A stretch of 64,000 nt of DNA from Microbacterium azadirachtae (GTDB lineage: Bacteria > Actinomycetota > Actinomycetes > Actinomycetales > Microbacteriaceae): positions 1 to 64,000 of the forward strand of contig NZ_JYIT01000066.1 in NCBI RefSeq assembly GCF_000956545.1, given 5' to 3'. The notes beneath the pieces were generated by a model, which ran no database searches, was not told the DNA's origin, and worked only from the letters and a program-made list of their open reading frames with translations. The stretch's first letter is position 1, and every line of letters starts with the position of its first letter. The translations under genes and the position numbers were made by a program. Shown here piece by piece: positions 54,227-62,460 of this stretch.

Positions 54227-54255
54227 GAGGCATAATCGCAGGTTTTGCCTTGCCG
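54227..54255. mobile_element. attR: right junction of the element
   Basis: Element arm GAGGCATAATCGCAGGTTT (54227-54245), TGC, then core CTTGCCG (54249-54255), followed by tadA sequence GCGTGCGTGGG. The arm matches the complement of the left arm at 15 or more of 19 positions. Confidence 0.9.
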
Positions 54256-54872
54256 GCGTGCGTGGGGCCCGAGACGATCACGCTGCGCCCTGCGCGCATC
54301 GCCTCCGCCAGCGTCCCGGCGACCTCGGCCGGCACCATGCCCTGTCGCACCAGGGCGTCCAGACTGCGGTACCGGGGCAGGAACTTCCGCAGGTTGACCG
54401 ACCACGCGCCGCGCACCACATCGGCGATCGCGACGTGCAGACGGGAGCCATCGGGCAAGGACGCATCCACGAACGGCTGACCGAGGTCGACGCGACGGCC
54501 CGCGGCGTGCAGCATGCGCTCGACCGTGTCGCGGAGCTGCGCCTCGGTCAGCGCGAGCGGCACCCGCTCGCTGCGCCCATCCCGCGCCACGAACACGTGT
54601 GCCGGCCCGTTCAGCCAGATCTCCTCGACCGTGTCGTCGTCGAGCAGCGGCTGCAGCGGACCGTACCCCGCGACCCCGGCGAGGATGTCGCGCACGCAGG
54701 CCGCCTCGTCATCGATCGTGGCCGTGCCCCGGGCGAGCGCCTGATCGTTGTGCCGACGCACCTCGAACTGCGCGATGCGGTGCGCTTCCTCGGGATGCAC
54801 GGACGGGTCCGTGCGGTCGGCGCGCAGCCGCGCACGCACCCTCTCGGTGACGGCGGCGGTGCTGAGGCTCAT
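54251..54872 (-). pseudogene. tadA: tadA 5' part (ATPase N-terminal half)
   Basis: Encodes residues 1-207 and the first base(s) of the Lys208 codon of the type II/IV secretion ATPase TadA/CpaF: VRDILAGVAGYGPLQPLLDD, EEIWLNGPAHVFV, DASLPDGSRLHVAI and SGPTHAGK. After the junction the frame runs into the element (AKPAIMPHSDQGF...) to a stop at 53871-53873, giving a 333-residue hybrid without Walker B. Upstream are a perfect DnaA-box-like TTATCCACA (54912-54920) and the MarR gene. Excision would restore a 383-residue TadA. Confidence 0.92.
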
Positions 54873-54911
54873 CCCCGCATCGTCGCAGGATCCGGGATCC
54901 GGGCTCGGAAG

Positions 54912-54920
54912 TTATCCACA
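54912..54920. promoter_or_regulatory. DnaA-box-like sequence upstream of tadA
   Basis: TTATCCACA, exact match to the consensus DnaA box, alone in the 78-base gap before tadA. On the minus strand GTGGATAAC could instead be part of the tadA -10 region. A single box has no clear meaning. Confidence 0.3.
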
Positions 54921-54950
54921 GCCCGGGTCTCGGGCCGCGGAGGAGGGCGG

Positions 54951-55400
54951 TCAGCCCACGCGGGCGACGTCGTGCAGGGCGTCCACCATCGGCAGCAGCT
55001 CGGGCTGCTCGGCGGCGTCGGAGAGCACGCGCTCCAGCGTCTCGTCGTGCACCGGCCGGGCGCGCTCGTACAGCTTCTGGCCGCTCGCGGTGAGCTCGGT
55101 GTAGATCCCCCGGCGGTCGTCGGCGCAGAGGATCCGGGTCAGCAGCCCGCGGTCCTCGAGCCTGTTCACCAGTCGCGTGGTCGCGCTCGGGCTGAGCGCG
55201 GCGGCACGGGCGAGCTGCTGCATCCGCATGTGCCAGCCGTCCTGACGGCTCAGCGCCTCCAGCACGGTGTACTCGACGACCGAGAGCCCCGCCTCGGCGG
55301 ACAGGGCGCGTTCCAACTCCGCCTCGATCATGGCGTGCAGTGCGGCCATCGTGCGCCATCCGCGGGCGCGGATCTCGACGGCGTCATCGGCGATGCCCAT
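54951..55400 (-). CDS. MarR-family transcriptional regulator
   Basis: 149 residues. Winged helix: LARAAALSPSATTRLVNRLEDRGLLTR and the wing DDRRGIYTELTASG (around 60-105), flanked by dimerisation helices. Divergent from an MFS efflux gene with a palindrome between them, so it most likely represses that gene and itself and releases on binding an effector. Confidence 0.92.
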   Translation of the reverse strand: MGIADDAVEIRARGWRTMAALHAMIEAELERALSAEAGLSVVEYTVLEALSRQDGWHMRMQQLARAAALSPSATTRLVNRLEDRGLLTRILCADDRRGIYTELTASGQKLYERARPVHDETLERVLSDAAEQPELLPMVDALHDVARVG

Positions 55401-55417
55401 GGATCCTCCAGAAGTAG

Positions 55418-55446
55418 TTGCTTGCGCTTTTTATTTGCGCGTGCAA
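55418..55446. promoter_or_regulatory. Probable MarR operator
   Basis: TTGCTTGCGC (55418-55427) and GCGCGTGCAA (55437-55446) form an inverted repeat with 8 of 10 matches around an AT-rich centre (TTTTTATTT), between the MarR and MFS genes. Confidence 0.65.
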
Positions 55447-55510
55447 GTATTGTGATCACCGACGCAAAAACCCGCGTCTGCAGCTATCTCACTGTACCAG
55501 GAGTTCCCCC

Positions 55511-56707
55511 ATGCCTCTCGGCCTGATCGCCCTCGCCCTCGGCGCCTTCGGAATCGGCCTCACGGAGTTCGTCATCATGGGCCTGCTGCCCGAGGTGGCC
55601 GCCGACTTCGGCGTCACCGAGGCCGCTGCCGGCTGGCTCATCTCCGGCTACGCGCTGAGCGTCGTGGTCGGCGCACTGTTCCTCACGGCCGCCACCACGC
55701 GCCTCCCCCGCAAGCCCGTGCTGCTCGGCCTCATCGTCCTCTTCATCATCGGCAACGCGCTCACCGCCCTCGCCCCCGGCTACGGGCTCGCCATGGTGGG
55801 CCGCATCGTCGCCGCCCTCACCCACGGCGCGTTCTTCGGCATCGGATCCGTGCTGGCCGCCTCCCTCGTGCCCGCCGCGAAGAAGGCCGGCGCGATCGCC
55901 ATCATGTTCACCGGCCTCACCGCGGCGAACGTGCTCGGCGTGCCGTTCGGCACCTTCCTCGGCCAGCAGCTGGGCTGGCGCGCCACGTTCTGGGCCATCG
56001 CCGTCATCGGCGTGCTGGCGTTCGTCGGCATCGCCCTGCTCGTGCCGGCGACCCACGACATCGCCCCGACCCGCCTGCGCGACGAGCTCGGCGCGTTCCG
56101 CTCCGGCCAGGTGTGGCTGTCCCTGATCGTGACCGTGCTCGCCTACGGCGGCATGTTCGGCGCCTTCACCTACATCGCCTACACGCTCACCGAGGTCAGC
56201 GGCTTCGCGTCGAGCATGGTGCCGTGGTTGCTCGTGCTGTTCGGCGTGGGGCTGTTCCTCGGCAACTGGGCCGGCGGCAAGGCCGCCGATCGATCGATCG
56301 ACGGCACCCTGATCGTGTTCGTGGCCGCGCTCGTCGTCGTGCTGGTGGGCTTCGCGCTCGTCGCCGCGAGCGGCCCGGCGACCGTCGTCGCCCTCTTCCT
56401 CATGGGAGGTTTCGGGTTCGGCACCGTGCCGGGGCTGCAGTCGCGCATCATGGGCTACGCCGCGTCCGCGCCGACGCTCGCCTCCGGCGCGAACATCGGT
56501 GCGTTCAACGTCGGCAACGCCCTGGGCGCCTGGGCCGGCGGCGTCGGGATCGCCGCAGGCCTCGGCTACACCTCCCCCATCTGGATCGGCGCCGGCATCA
56601 CGGCGCTGGCCCTCGTCGTGATGGTCGTGGCCGCGCTGACCGCCCGCAGCGCGAAGACGGGCTCCGCCCCCGCGCACACGACCACGGCCGCCGTCCCCGC
56701 CCGCTGA
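55511..56707 (+). CDS. MFS efflux transporter (DHA1, AraJ/YdhP-like)
   Basis: 398 residues, twelve predicted membrane helices. Start MPLGLIALALGAFGIGLTEF and VIMGLLPEVAADFGV matches the AraJ/Cmr-type sugar/drug efflux group (TEFVxMGLLP). The His-rich C-terminus is cytosolic. Probably regulated by the divergent MarR protein. Substrate unknown. Confidence 0.9.
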   Translation: MPLGLIALALGAFGIGLTEFVIMGLLPEVAADFGVTEAAAGWLISGYALSVVVGALFLTAATTRLPRKPVLLGLIVLFIIGNALTALAPGYGLAMVGRIVAALTHGAFFGIGSVLAASLVPAAKKAGAIAIMFTGLTAANVLGVPFGTFLGQQLGWRATFWAIAVIGVLAFVGIALLVPATHDIAPTRLRDELGAFRSGQVWLSLIVTVLAYGGMFGAFTYIAYTLTEVSGFASSMVPWLLVLFGVGLFLGNWAGGKAADRSIDGTLIVFVAALVVVLVGFALVAASGPATVVALFLMGGFGFGTVPGLQSRIMGYAASAPTLASGANIGAFNVGNALGAWAGGVGIAAGLGYTSPIWIGAGITALALVVMVVAALTARSAKTGSAPAHTTTAAVPAR

Positions 56708-56755
56708 CCCCGCTCCCACCTCACTGCTTCGCACCACCACAGAAAGACGAACGAC

Positions 56756-57580
56756 ATGACCGTCCCCACCCTCACCCTGAACAACGGCGTCACCATGCCC
56801 CAGCTCGGCTTCGGCGTCTTCCAGGTCCCGGACGACGAGACCACCGCCGCCGTCGCGGCCGCCCTGCAGACCGGATACCGCAGCATCGACACGGCGGCGA
56901 TCTACGGCAATGAGCGCGGGGTCGGCCGTGCGATCGCCGAATCCGGCATCGCCCGCGATGAGCTCTTCGTCACCTCGAAGGCGTGGAACGCTGAGCAGGG
57001 CTACGACGCGACCCTGCGGGCCTACGATGCGAGCCTCGAGAAGCTCGGCCTGGATGCGCTCGACCTCTACCTGATCCACTGGCCCGAGCTCGGCGACGGC
57101 GACTACGCCGGCACCTGGCGCGGCCTCGAGGCGCTCTATGCGCAGGGGCGGGTGCGTGCGATCGGCGTCTCGAACTTCGAGCCCGTGCACCTCGCGCGCA
57201 TCCTCGAGACCGGATCCGTCGTGCCCGCGGTGAACCAGGTCGAGCTGCACCCCGCCTTCCAGAACAGGGCCGTGATCGCGGCGGACGCCGCGGCGGGAGT
57301 GGCGACCGAGGCGTGGAGCCCGCTCGCCCAGGGCGCGGTGCTGCAGGACGCGGCCATCACGGAGATCGCCGCTCGGCACGGCCGGACGCCGGCGCAGGTG
57401 GTGCTCCGCTGGCACCTGCAGGAGGGGCGCGTGGCGATCCCGAAGTCGGTGACCCCGAGCCGCATCGCCGAGAACTTCGACGTGTTCGGGTTCGACCTGG
57501 ACGACGCGGAGCTCGCCGCGATCGACGCGCTCGACCGCGACGGCCGCACGGGCCCGCACCCGCACGAGTTCCACGGCTGA
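56756..57580 (+). CDS. Aldo/keto reductase
   Basis: 274 residues, NADPH-dependent AKR5-like. Tetrad visible: Asp45 and Tyr50 in DTAAIYGNE, Lys75 in VTSKAWN, His108 in LIHWPELG. GVSNFEPVHL and the cofactor motif IPKSVTPSRIAEN are typical of 2,5-diketo-D-gluconate reductase-like enzymes. 48 bases after the MFS gene, so possibly in the same MarR-controlled unit. Natural substrate unknown. Confidence 0.92.
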   Translation: MTVPTLTLNNGVTMPQLGFGVFQVPDDETTAAVAAALQTGYRSIDTAAIYGNERGVGRAIAESGIARDELFVTSKAWNAEQGYDATLRAYDASLEKLGLDALDLYLIHWPELGDGDYAGTWRGLEALYAQGRVRAIGVSNFEPVHLARILETGSVVPAVNQVELHPAFQNRAVIAADAAAGVATEAWSPLAQGAVLQDAAITEIAARHGRTPAQVVLRWHLQEGRVAIPKSVTPSRIAENFDVFGFDLDDAELAAIDALDRDGRTGPHPHEFHG

Positions 57581-57629
57581 CCTGCGGGACGGGTCGGGCG
57601 GATCCGGTCTCAGTAGACTGGGTCCGCCC

Positions 57630-57711
57630 GCGGGAGTGGTGAAACTGGCAGACACGCAGGATTTAGGTTCCTGTGCCTCCGGGCGTGTGGGTTCAAGTCC
57701 CACCTTCCGCA
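57630..57711 (+). tRNA. tRNA-Leu (anticodon UAG)
   Basis: 82 bases. Acceptor stem GCGGGAG/CTTCCGC, D arm with TGGTGAAACTGGCAGACACG, anticodon stem CAGGA/TCCTG around loop TTTAGGT (anticodon TAG), class II variable arm TGCCTCCGGGCG, T arm GTGGGTTCAAGTCCCAC, discriminator A. CCA is not encoded. Reads CUA/CUG. A TAGACT -10-like motif lies 11 bases upstream (57613-57618). Confidence 0.95.
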
Positions 57712-57712
57712 C

Positions 57713-57760
57713 GAAAGCGTCGAGAGGCGGCCGCATGGTCGCCTCCCGGCGCTTCTTCGT
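57713..57760 (+). terminator. Terminator after tRNA-Leu
   Basis: GAGGCG (around 57731) pairs with CGCCTC, and outer GAAAGCG with CGCTTC, ending in TTCTTCGTT. Located directly behind the tRNA. Confidence 0.55.
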
Positions 57761-57866
57761 TCGAAGAGGGGCTCTCCCAGCCGGACGAGACCTGCCCGCT
57801 CTAGACTTCAGTCACGCCGGCACCTCGGCGACACTCCCGCGACGACTCCACGGACGGAAACCACCT

Positions 57867-58553
57867 GTGCATCACGCCGCCCTCATCCCCTGGCTCGACC
57901 CGAACGTCATCATCCACGGCGCCGGCCCCTGGGCGCTCGCCGTGGTGCTGTTCATCATCTTCGCCGAGACCGGGCTGCTCATCGGCTTCCTGCTCCCCGG
58001 GGACACGCTGCTGATCATCTCCGGGCTGCTCACGCACACCGTCGACGTGTTCGGCGTGAACATCTGGGTCGTCTGCGCGCTCATCGCCCTCGCGGCGTTC
58101 CTCGGCGGCGAGGTCGGCTATCTGATCGGGCACAAGGGCGGACCCGCCGTGTTCGAGCGCAAGGAGTCCGGGCTGTTCAGCCGCAAGAACGTCGAGCGGA
58201 CCAACCACTTCTTCGAGCGTTTCGGCGGCCTGACGGTGATCCTCGCGCGCTTCATCCCCGTCGTGCGCACGTTCGCCCCGGTCGCGGCCGGCGTCGGGCA
58301 CATGCCCTGGCGGCGGTACAGCCTGTACAACCTGATCGGGGCCGTGCTGTGGGGCTTCGGGATGACGCTGCTCGGCTACGTGATCGCCTACATCCCGTGG
58401 ATCCGCGATCTCGTCACCAAGTACATCGACGTGATCCTGCTCGGCGTCGTGCTCCTCACCCTCGCGGTCACCGCCTGGCACTACTTCAGCGAGCGCCGCA
58501 AGGCGAAGCTCGAGACCGCATCGGGCGCCCCGGCGGTCGAGCCCGAGATCTGA
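57867..58553 (+). CDS. DedA/SNARE-associated (VTT-domain) membrane protein
   Basis: 228 residues, GTG start. FAETGLLIGFLLPGDTLLIISG and GEVGYLIGHKGG, then GGLTVILARFIPVVRTFAPVAAG are the characteristic DedA segments (re-entrant loops with the Glu and Arg needed for transport). Now thought to act in lipid-carrier (undecaprenyl phosphate) flipping and proton-motive-force balance; which role applies here is unknown. Confidence 0.92.
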   Translation: MHHAALIPWLDPNVIIHGAGPWALAVVLFIIFAETGLLIGFLLPGDTLLIISGLLTHTVDVFGVNIWVVCALIALAAFLGGEVGYLIGHKGGPAVFERKESGLFSRKNVERTNHFFERFGGLTVILARFIPVVRTFAPVAAGVGHMPWRRYSLYNLIGAVLWGFGMTLLGYVIAYIPWIRDLVTKYIDVILLGVVLLTLAVTAWHYFSERRKAKLETASGAPAVEPEI

Positions 58554-58560
58554 CCCGCGC

Positions 58561-59388
58561 TCAGCCCGCGTCGCGCTTCGAGCCGCCCTCGTCGGCCGCC
58601 TCGGCGCGGGCGGCGCGCGACTTCTCGACGCTCGCGCGCAGCGCCTCCATCAGATCGATGACCTCGCCGCCCTTCTCCACGGGTGCGAACGTCTCCTCGG
58701 TCTCGAACGCCTCGCCCTTCTCGATCTTCGCGTCGATGAGCGTGCGCAGCTCGACCTGGTACTCGTCCACGAACGCCTCAGGGTCGAAGTCCCCCGAGAA
58801 GCCCTCGACCAGGGATGCGGACAGCTCGAGCTCCTTGTCCGACACCGTGACATCCTCGTGCAGCGACGGGAAGTCCGCCTCGCGCACCTCATCGGCCCAC
58901 AGCAGCGTCTGCAGCACCAGCACGTCGCCGCGCACGCGCAGCGCGGCCAGTCGCGTCTTCTGGCGGAGGGTGAACCGGACGATCGCGGTGCGGTCGGTGG
59001 CCTCGAGGGTCTTGCGCAGCAGGACGTACGCCTTGGGCGACTTCGAATCCGGCTCCAGGTAGTACGCCTTGTCGAGGGTCAGCAGATCGACCTGATCCGA
59101 GGGGACGAACTCCACGACGTCGATCTCGCGACTGCGCTCGGCGGGCAGCGACTCCAGATCCTCCTTCGTCAGCACCACCGTCTGCGACTCGTCCTGGTAG
59201 GCCCGGTCGATCTCGGAGTAGGCCACGGTCTGGCCGCAGATCTCGCACACCCGCTTGTACCGGATGCGCCCGCCGTCGGCGTCGTGCACCTGATGCAGCG
59301 GGACGTCGTGGTCCTCCGTCGCGGAGTACACCTTCACCGGCACGTTGACCAGGCCGAAGGTGAGCGAGCCCTTCCAGATCGTCCTCAT
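58561..59388 (-). CDS. ku: Non-homologous end-joining protein Ku
   Basis: 275 residues, bacterial Ku homodimer. Start MRTIWKGSLTFGLVNVPVKV, bridge region CEICGQTVAYSEIDRAYQ, and C-terminal extension from ~250 with basic Lys/Arg and Ala/Glu. Loads onto double-strand ends and recruits LigD. Divergent from ligD with 60 bases between the start codons. A longer frame upstream on the same strand is antisense to ligD and was discarded. Confidence 0.96.
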   Translation of the reverse strand: MRTIWKGSLTFGLVNVPVKVYSATEDHDVPLHQVHDADGGRIRYKRVCEICGQTVAYSEIDRAYQDESQTVVLTKEDLESLPAERSREIDVVEFVPSDQVDLLTLDKAYYLEPDSKSPKAYVLLRKTLEATDRTAIVRFTLRQKTRLAALRVRGDVLVLQTLLWADEVREADFPSLHEDVTVSDKELELSASLVEGFSGDFDPEAFVDEYQVELRTLIDAKIEKGEAFETEETFAPVEKGGEVIDLMEALRASVEKSRAARAEAADEGGSKRDAG

Positions 59389-59448
59389 GGCACCAGTACA
59401 CACCACCGGCGCGCGCGACGGATACCGGCTTGCCATTACTGTGACCAC

Positions 59449-61431
59449 ATGGCAGACGGTCCGCAGTTCGTGCGCATCGGAGAGCGGCGTCTGCGCGTCA
59501 CGAACCTCGACAAGGTGGTGTATCCCGAGACGGGCACGACCAAGGGCGAGGTGATCGACTACTACGCGCGGATCGCGCCGATGCTGCTGCCCGTCGTCGC
59601 CGGGCGGCCCGTCACCCGCAAGCGCTGGGTCGAAGGCGTCGGCACCGGCGCCGATCCGCAGGGCTCCTTCTTCGCGAAGCAGCTCGAGCCCGGGGCGCCG
59701 GGATGGATCCGCCGTCTGGAGATCCCGCACTCCGGGGGCGCGAAGGACTACCCGCTGGTCGACGAGGTCGCGACGCTGGTGTGGATGGCCCAGGTCGCCG
59801 CGATCGAGCTGCACATCCCGCAGTGGCGCTTCACCCCCGACGGCGGGCGCGGCAACCCCGACCGCCTCGTGCTGGATCTGGATCCCGGACCCGGGGTGTC
59901 CCTGTCGCAGTGCGCCGAGGTAGCGCTCATCGCGCGGGGCATCCTCACCGGGATGGGCATGGATCCGGTCCCGGTGACGAGCGGCAGCAAGGGCATCCAC
60001 CTGTACGCCCCTCTCCCGGGCGATCGCACGAGCGACGAGATCTCCGCGTTCGCGCACGCGCTGGCCCGCGCGATCGAGGCGGATCATCCCGCGCTCGTCA
60101 CGAGCGTGATGACGAAGACGCTGCGCGCGGGCAAGGTGTTCCTCGACTGGAGCCAGAACAACGGCAAGAAGACCACGATCGCCCCGTACTCGCTGCGCGG
60201 GCGCCCCGAGCCGTGGGTGGCGGCACCGCGCACCTGGGCGGAACTGGAGGATCCGGGGATCCGTCAGCTGCGGTTCGACGAGGTGCTCGCGCGCGCCGAG
60301 CGCGATCCGGATCCGTTCGCGGCGATCTCGCAGGCGGGCGCCGGTGCGGCGGCGGCTCCCGCCGCGGATCCGGCCGAACGGAGTCGCCCGCGCATCGTCG
60401 CGCCGTCGGGAGGGCGCAGGGCGTCGGCGGGCAGGGCGCCCGCGGCGCAGGACCACGATGCGACGGTCCCGGTCTACTCCCCGATGCTGGCCGAGCACGG
60501 CACCGCCGGCACAGCGCGCGCGCTGGGCTGGGCCGAGATCAAGTGGGACGGGATCCGCGCCATCGGCACCTGGTCGGAGGGTCGCTTCCGCCTGAGGGCG
60601 CGCAGCGGCACCGACATCACCGACCGCTACCCCGAGCTCACCGCCGACGGAGCACCGGGCTTCGACGTCGGCGAGGCCGTGGTCGACGGGGAGATCGTGG
60701 CGTTCGACGCCCTGGGGCGTCCCAGCTTCCACCGCCTTCAGGACCGCATGCACCTCACCCGGGCACGGGAGATCGAGCGCGAGGTGGTGCGCACCCCCGT
60801 GCGCTACCACCTGTTCGATCTCCTGCGCCTGGAGGGACATGACCTGACCGCCCTGCCGCTGCGCGATCGCCGTGAGCTGCTCGAGCGGATCGCGGCGGAT
60901 CTGGACGCGCCGGTGCTCGTGCCGCCCGTGTTCGACGACGTCGACGCGGCGCTGGCGACGAGCTCCGCCCTCGATCTCGAGGGCGTGGTGGCCAAGGACC
61001 CGGCCTCGCCGTACGTGCCGGGAGGACGTTCCCCGCGCTGGCTGAAGCTCAAGCTCACCCGGGCGCAGGAGGTGGTGATCGTCGGCGTCCGGCCCGGCAA
61101 GGGCGATCGCACGGGGCGGATCGGATCCCTCCTGCTCGCGATCCCGGAGGCCGCCCTGCCGTCGGGGCTGCGCTACGTGGGCCGCGTCGGCACGGGCTTC
61201 ACCGACCGCGCCCTGCAGGATCTCGGCGCGCGGCTTGACCCGCTGCGCGTCGGCGCCCCGGCCGTGGACGGCGTGCCGGTCGCCGACGCCTCCGACGCGC
61301 TCTGGGTGCGCCCCGAGCTCGTCGGCGAGGTCGAGTTCGCGAACTGGACCGATGACGGGGTGCTGCGTCACGCCCGGTGGCGCGGCCTCCGCCCGGACAA
61401 GAGCCCGTCCGAGGTCGTCGTCGAGTCCTGA
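59449..61431 (+). CDS. ligD: NHEJ DNA ligase LigD (polymerase-ligase)
   Basis: 660 residues in two domains. ~10-295 is the primase-type polymerase (LTNLDKVVYP-like RVTNLDKVVYPETG; catalytic Asp143/Asp145 in LVLDLDPG; SGSKGIHLY). A ~45-residue Ala-rich linker follows. ~340-660 is the ATP-dependent ligase with adenylated Lys365 in EIKWDGIRA, motif III VDGEIVAF, motif IV LEGVVAK and motif V WLKLKLT. No 3'-phosphoesterase (PE) domain is present, unlike M. tuberculosis LigD. Confidence 0.95.
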   Translation: MADGPQFVRIGERRLRVTNLDKVVYPETGTTKGEVIDYYARIAPMLLPVVAGRPVTRKRWVEGVGTGADPQGSFFAKQLEPGAPGWIRRLEIPHSGGAKDYPLVDEVATLVWMAQVAAIELHIPQWRFTPDGGRGNPDRLVLDLDPGPGVSLSQCAEVALIARGILTGMGMDPVPVTSGSKGIHLYAPLPGDRTSDEISAFAHALARAIEADHPALVTSVMTKTLRAGKVFLDWSQNNGKKTTIAPYSLRGRPEPWVAAPRTWAELEDPGIRQLRFDEVLARAERDPDPFAAISQAGAGAAAAPAADPAERSRPRIVAPSGGRRASAGRAPAAQDHDATVPVYSPMLAEHGTAGTARALGWAEIKWDGIRAIGTWSEGRFRLRARSGTDITDRYPELTADGAPGFDVGEAVVDGEIVAFDALGRPSFHRLQDRMHLTRAREIEREVVRTPVRYHLFDLLRLEGHDLTALPLRDRRELLERIAADLDAPVLVPPVFDDVDAALATSSALDLEGVVAKDPASPYVPGGRSPRWLKLKLTRAQEVVIVGVRPGKGDRTGRIGSLLLAIPEAALPSGLRYVGRVGTGFTDRALQDLGARLDPLRVGAPAVDGVPVADASDALWVRPELVGEVEFANWTDDGVLRHARWRGLRPDKSPSEVVVES

Positions 61432-61434
61432 CGC

Positions 61435-62367
61435 TCAGGCGTGCACGGCCTCGCAGTCGCCTGCGGCTCCGGAACCGCTGTCGTCGGGTTCGATCTGGAA
61501 CGTCGAGTGCTCCACGTCGAAGTGCTCGGCGAGGCAGGACTGCATCTGGACGAGGAGCGCCGATGCGCCGCCCTCCGCGAGCACCGCGGCCTTCACCGAG
61601 ACGTGCGCCGTGAACACGGGCGCCCCGCGGGTGAGCTGCCACACGTGCACGTCGTGCACGCCGGTCACGCCGGGGTACTCGAGCAGGTGCCGGCGGATGT
61701 CGCTCACCGCGGTGCCCTTGGGCGCCGACTCGGCGAGCACCGAGAACACCTCGCGCAGCAGCGAGATCGCACGGGGGATGATCATCGCGGCGATGATGAG
61801 CGAGGCGATGGCGTCCGCCGGCATCCATCCCGTGGTGATGATGACGATCGCCGCGACGATCACCATCGCGGATCCGATGAGATCCCCCATGACCTCCAGA
61901 TAGGCGCCGCGCACGTTGATGCTGGTGCGCTGGGCGGCGCTGAGCAGCCACATCGAGACGCCGTTCGCGACGAGCCCGACGGCGGCGACGACCAGCATGA
62001 GCGGGCCGGCGACCTCGACCTCGGAGGGGTGCAGCAGCCGGCCGATCCCCTCGAAGGCCACCCATGCCGAGAGAAGGATGAGGATGATCGCGTTGACGAG
62101 GGCGCCGAAGACCTCGGCGCGCTGATAGCCGAAGGTGCGCCGGTCGTCGGCCGGGCGGGCGGCGACGGCGCTCGCGATGAGCGCGATGACGAGGGCGGAG
62201 GCGTCGGTGAACATGTGCGCGGCGTCGGCGAGCAAGGCCAGCGAGCCGCTGAGGATGGCTCCGACCACCTGCACCAGCATGATCGTGCTCGTCAGCGTCA
62301 GGGAGATCGCGAGCAGGCGACGGTGGCCTGCGGAGCGGATCCCGGTGGCGGGGGCGTGATCGTGCAT
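61435..62367 (-). CDS. Cation diffusion facilitator (zinc/cobalt-type) transporter
   Basis: 310 residues, six membrane helices. First half of the metal site is LADAAHMFTD (Asp48-His51-Asp55, HxxxD); the matching motif in helix 5 reads EVMGDLIGS, with Glu where Zn exporters of the CzcD/ZitB type have His. C-terminal cytosolic domain (~210-300) with VHVWQLTRGAP and a His-containing end. His-rich N-terminus (MHDHAP). Exports a divalent metal; Zn is the default guess. Confidence 0.9.
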   Translation of the reverse strand: MHDHAPATGIRSAGHRRLLAISLTLTSTIMLVQVVGAILSGSLALLADAAHMFTDASALVIALIASAVAARPADDRRTFGYQRAEVFGALVNAIILILLSAWVAFEGIGRLLHPSEVEVAGPLMLVVAAVGLVANGVSMWLLSAAQRTSINVRGAYLEVMGDLIGSAMVIVAAIVIITTGWMPADAIASLIIAAMIIPRAISLLREVFSVLAESAPKGTAVSDIRRHLLEYPGVTGVHDVHVWQLTRGAPVFTAHVSVKAAVLAEGGASALLVQMQSCLAEHFDVEHSTFQIEPDDSGSGAAGDCEAVHA

Positions 62368-62460
62368 GCCTCCAGCGTAGAGCCGGGATCTCCCGGTCGG
62401 AGCCGATTTCGCCTAGTCGGGAATGGGGATGATTCTCACTTGCGCCGCACCCGGCGACGC

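Larger units (their letters stand above)
46914..54250. mobile_element. 7.3-kb integrative element with large serine integrase, inserted in tadA
   Basis: Bounded by identical CTTGCCG cores (46913-46919, 54249-54255), spanning 7,336 bases. Contents: integrase, leftward toxin/antitoxin/third-gene operon, 455-base regulatory region with long inverted repeat, excisionase-like HTH protein, and eight small to mid-size unrecognised genes. No capsid, tail, terminase, relaxase, T4SS or known Rep gene. The compact overlap-coupled rightward genes with zinc-ribbon motifs recall actinophage-satellite or mobilisable islands. It may be mobile: integrase and an Xis-like gene are intact and both att sites are near-symmetric. 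Confidence 0.92.

Noticed and set aside
46914..54250. Interpretation as a prophage
   Set aside because: No terminase, portal, capsid, tail or lysis genes, and only 7.3 kb. An integrative island or satellite fits better.
46914..54250. Interpretation as an insertion sequence or transposon
   Set aside because: No transposase; the ends are a serine-integrase att pair with a 7-bp core, not a target duplication with terminal inverted repeats.
54912..54920. Chromosomal origin at the DnaA-box match
   Set aside because: Only one box, no dnaA/dnaN nearby and no AT-rich unwinding region.
58561..61371. 936-codon frame continuing Ku upstream on the minus strand
   Set aside because: Everything above the MRTIWKG start is antisense to ligD. 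The real Ku start is at 59388.
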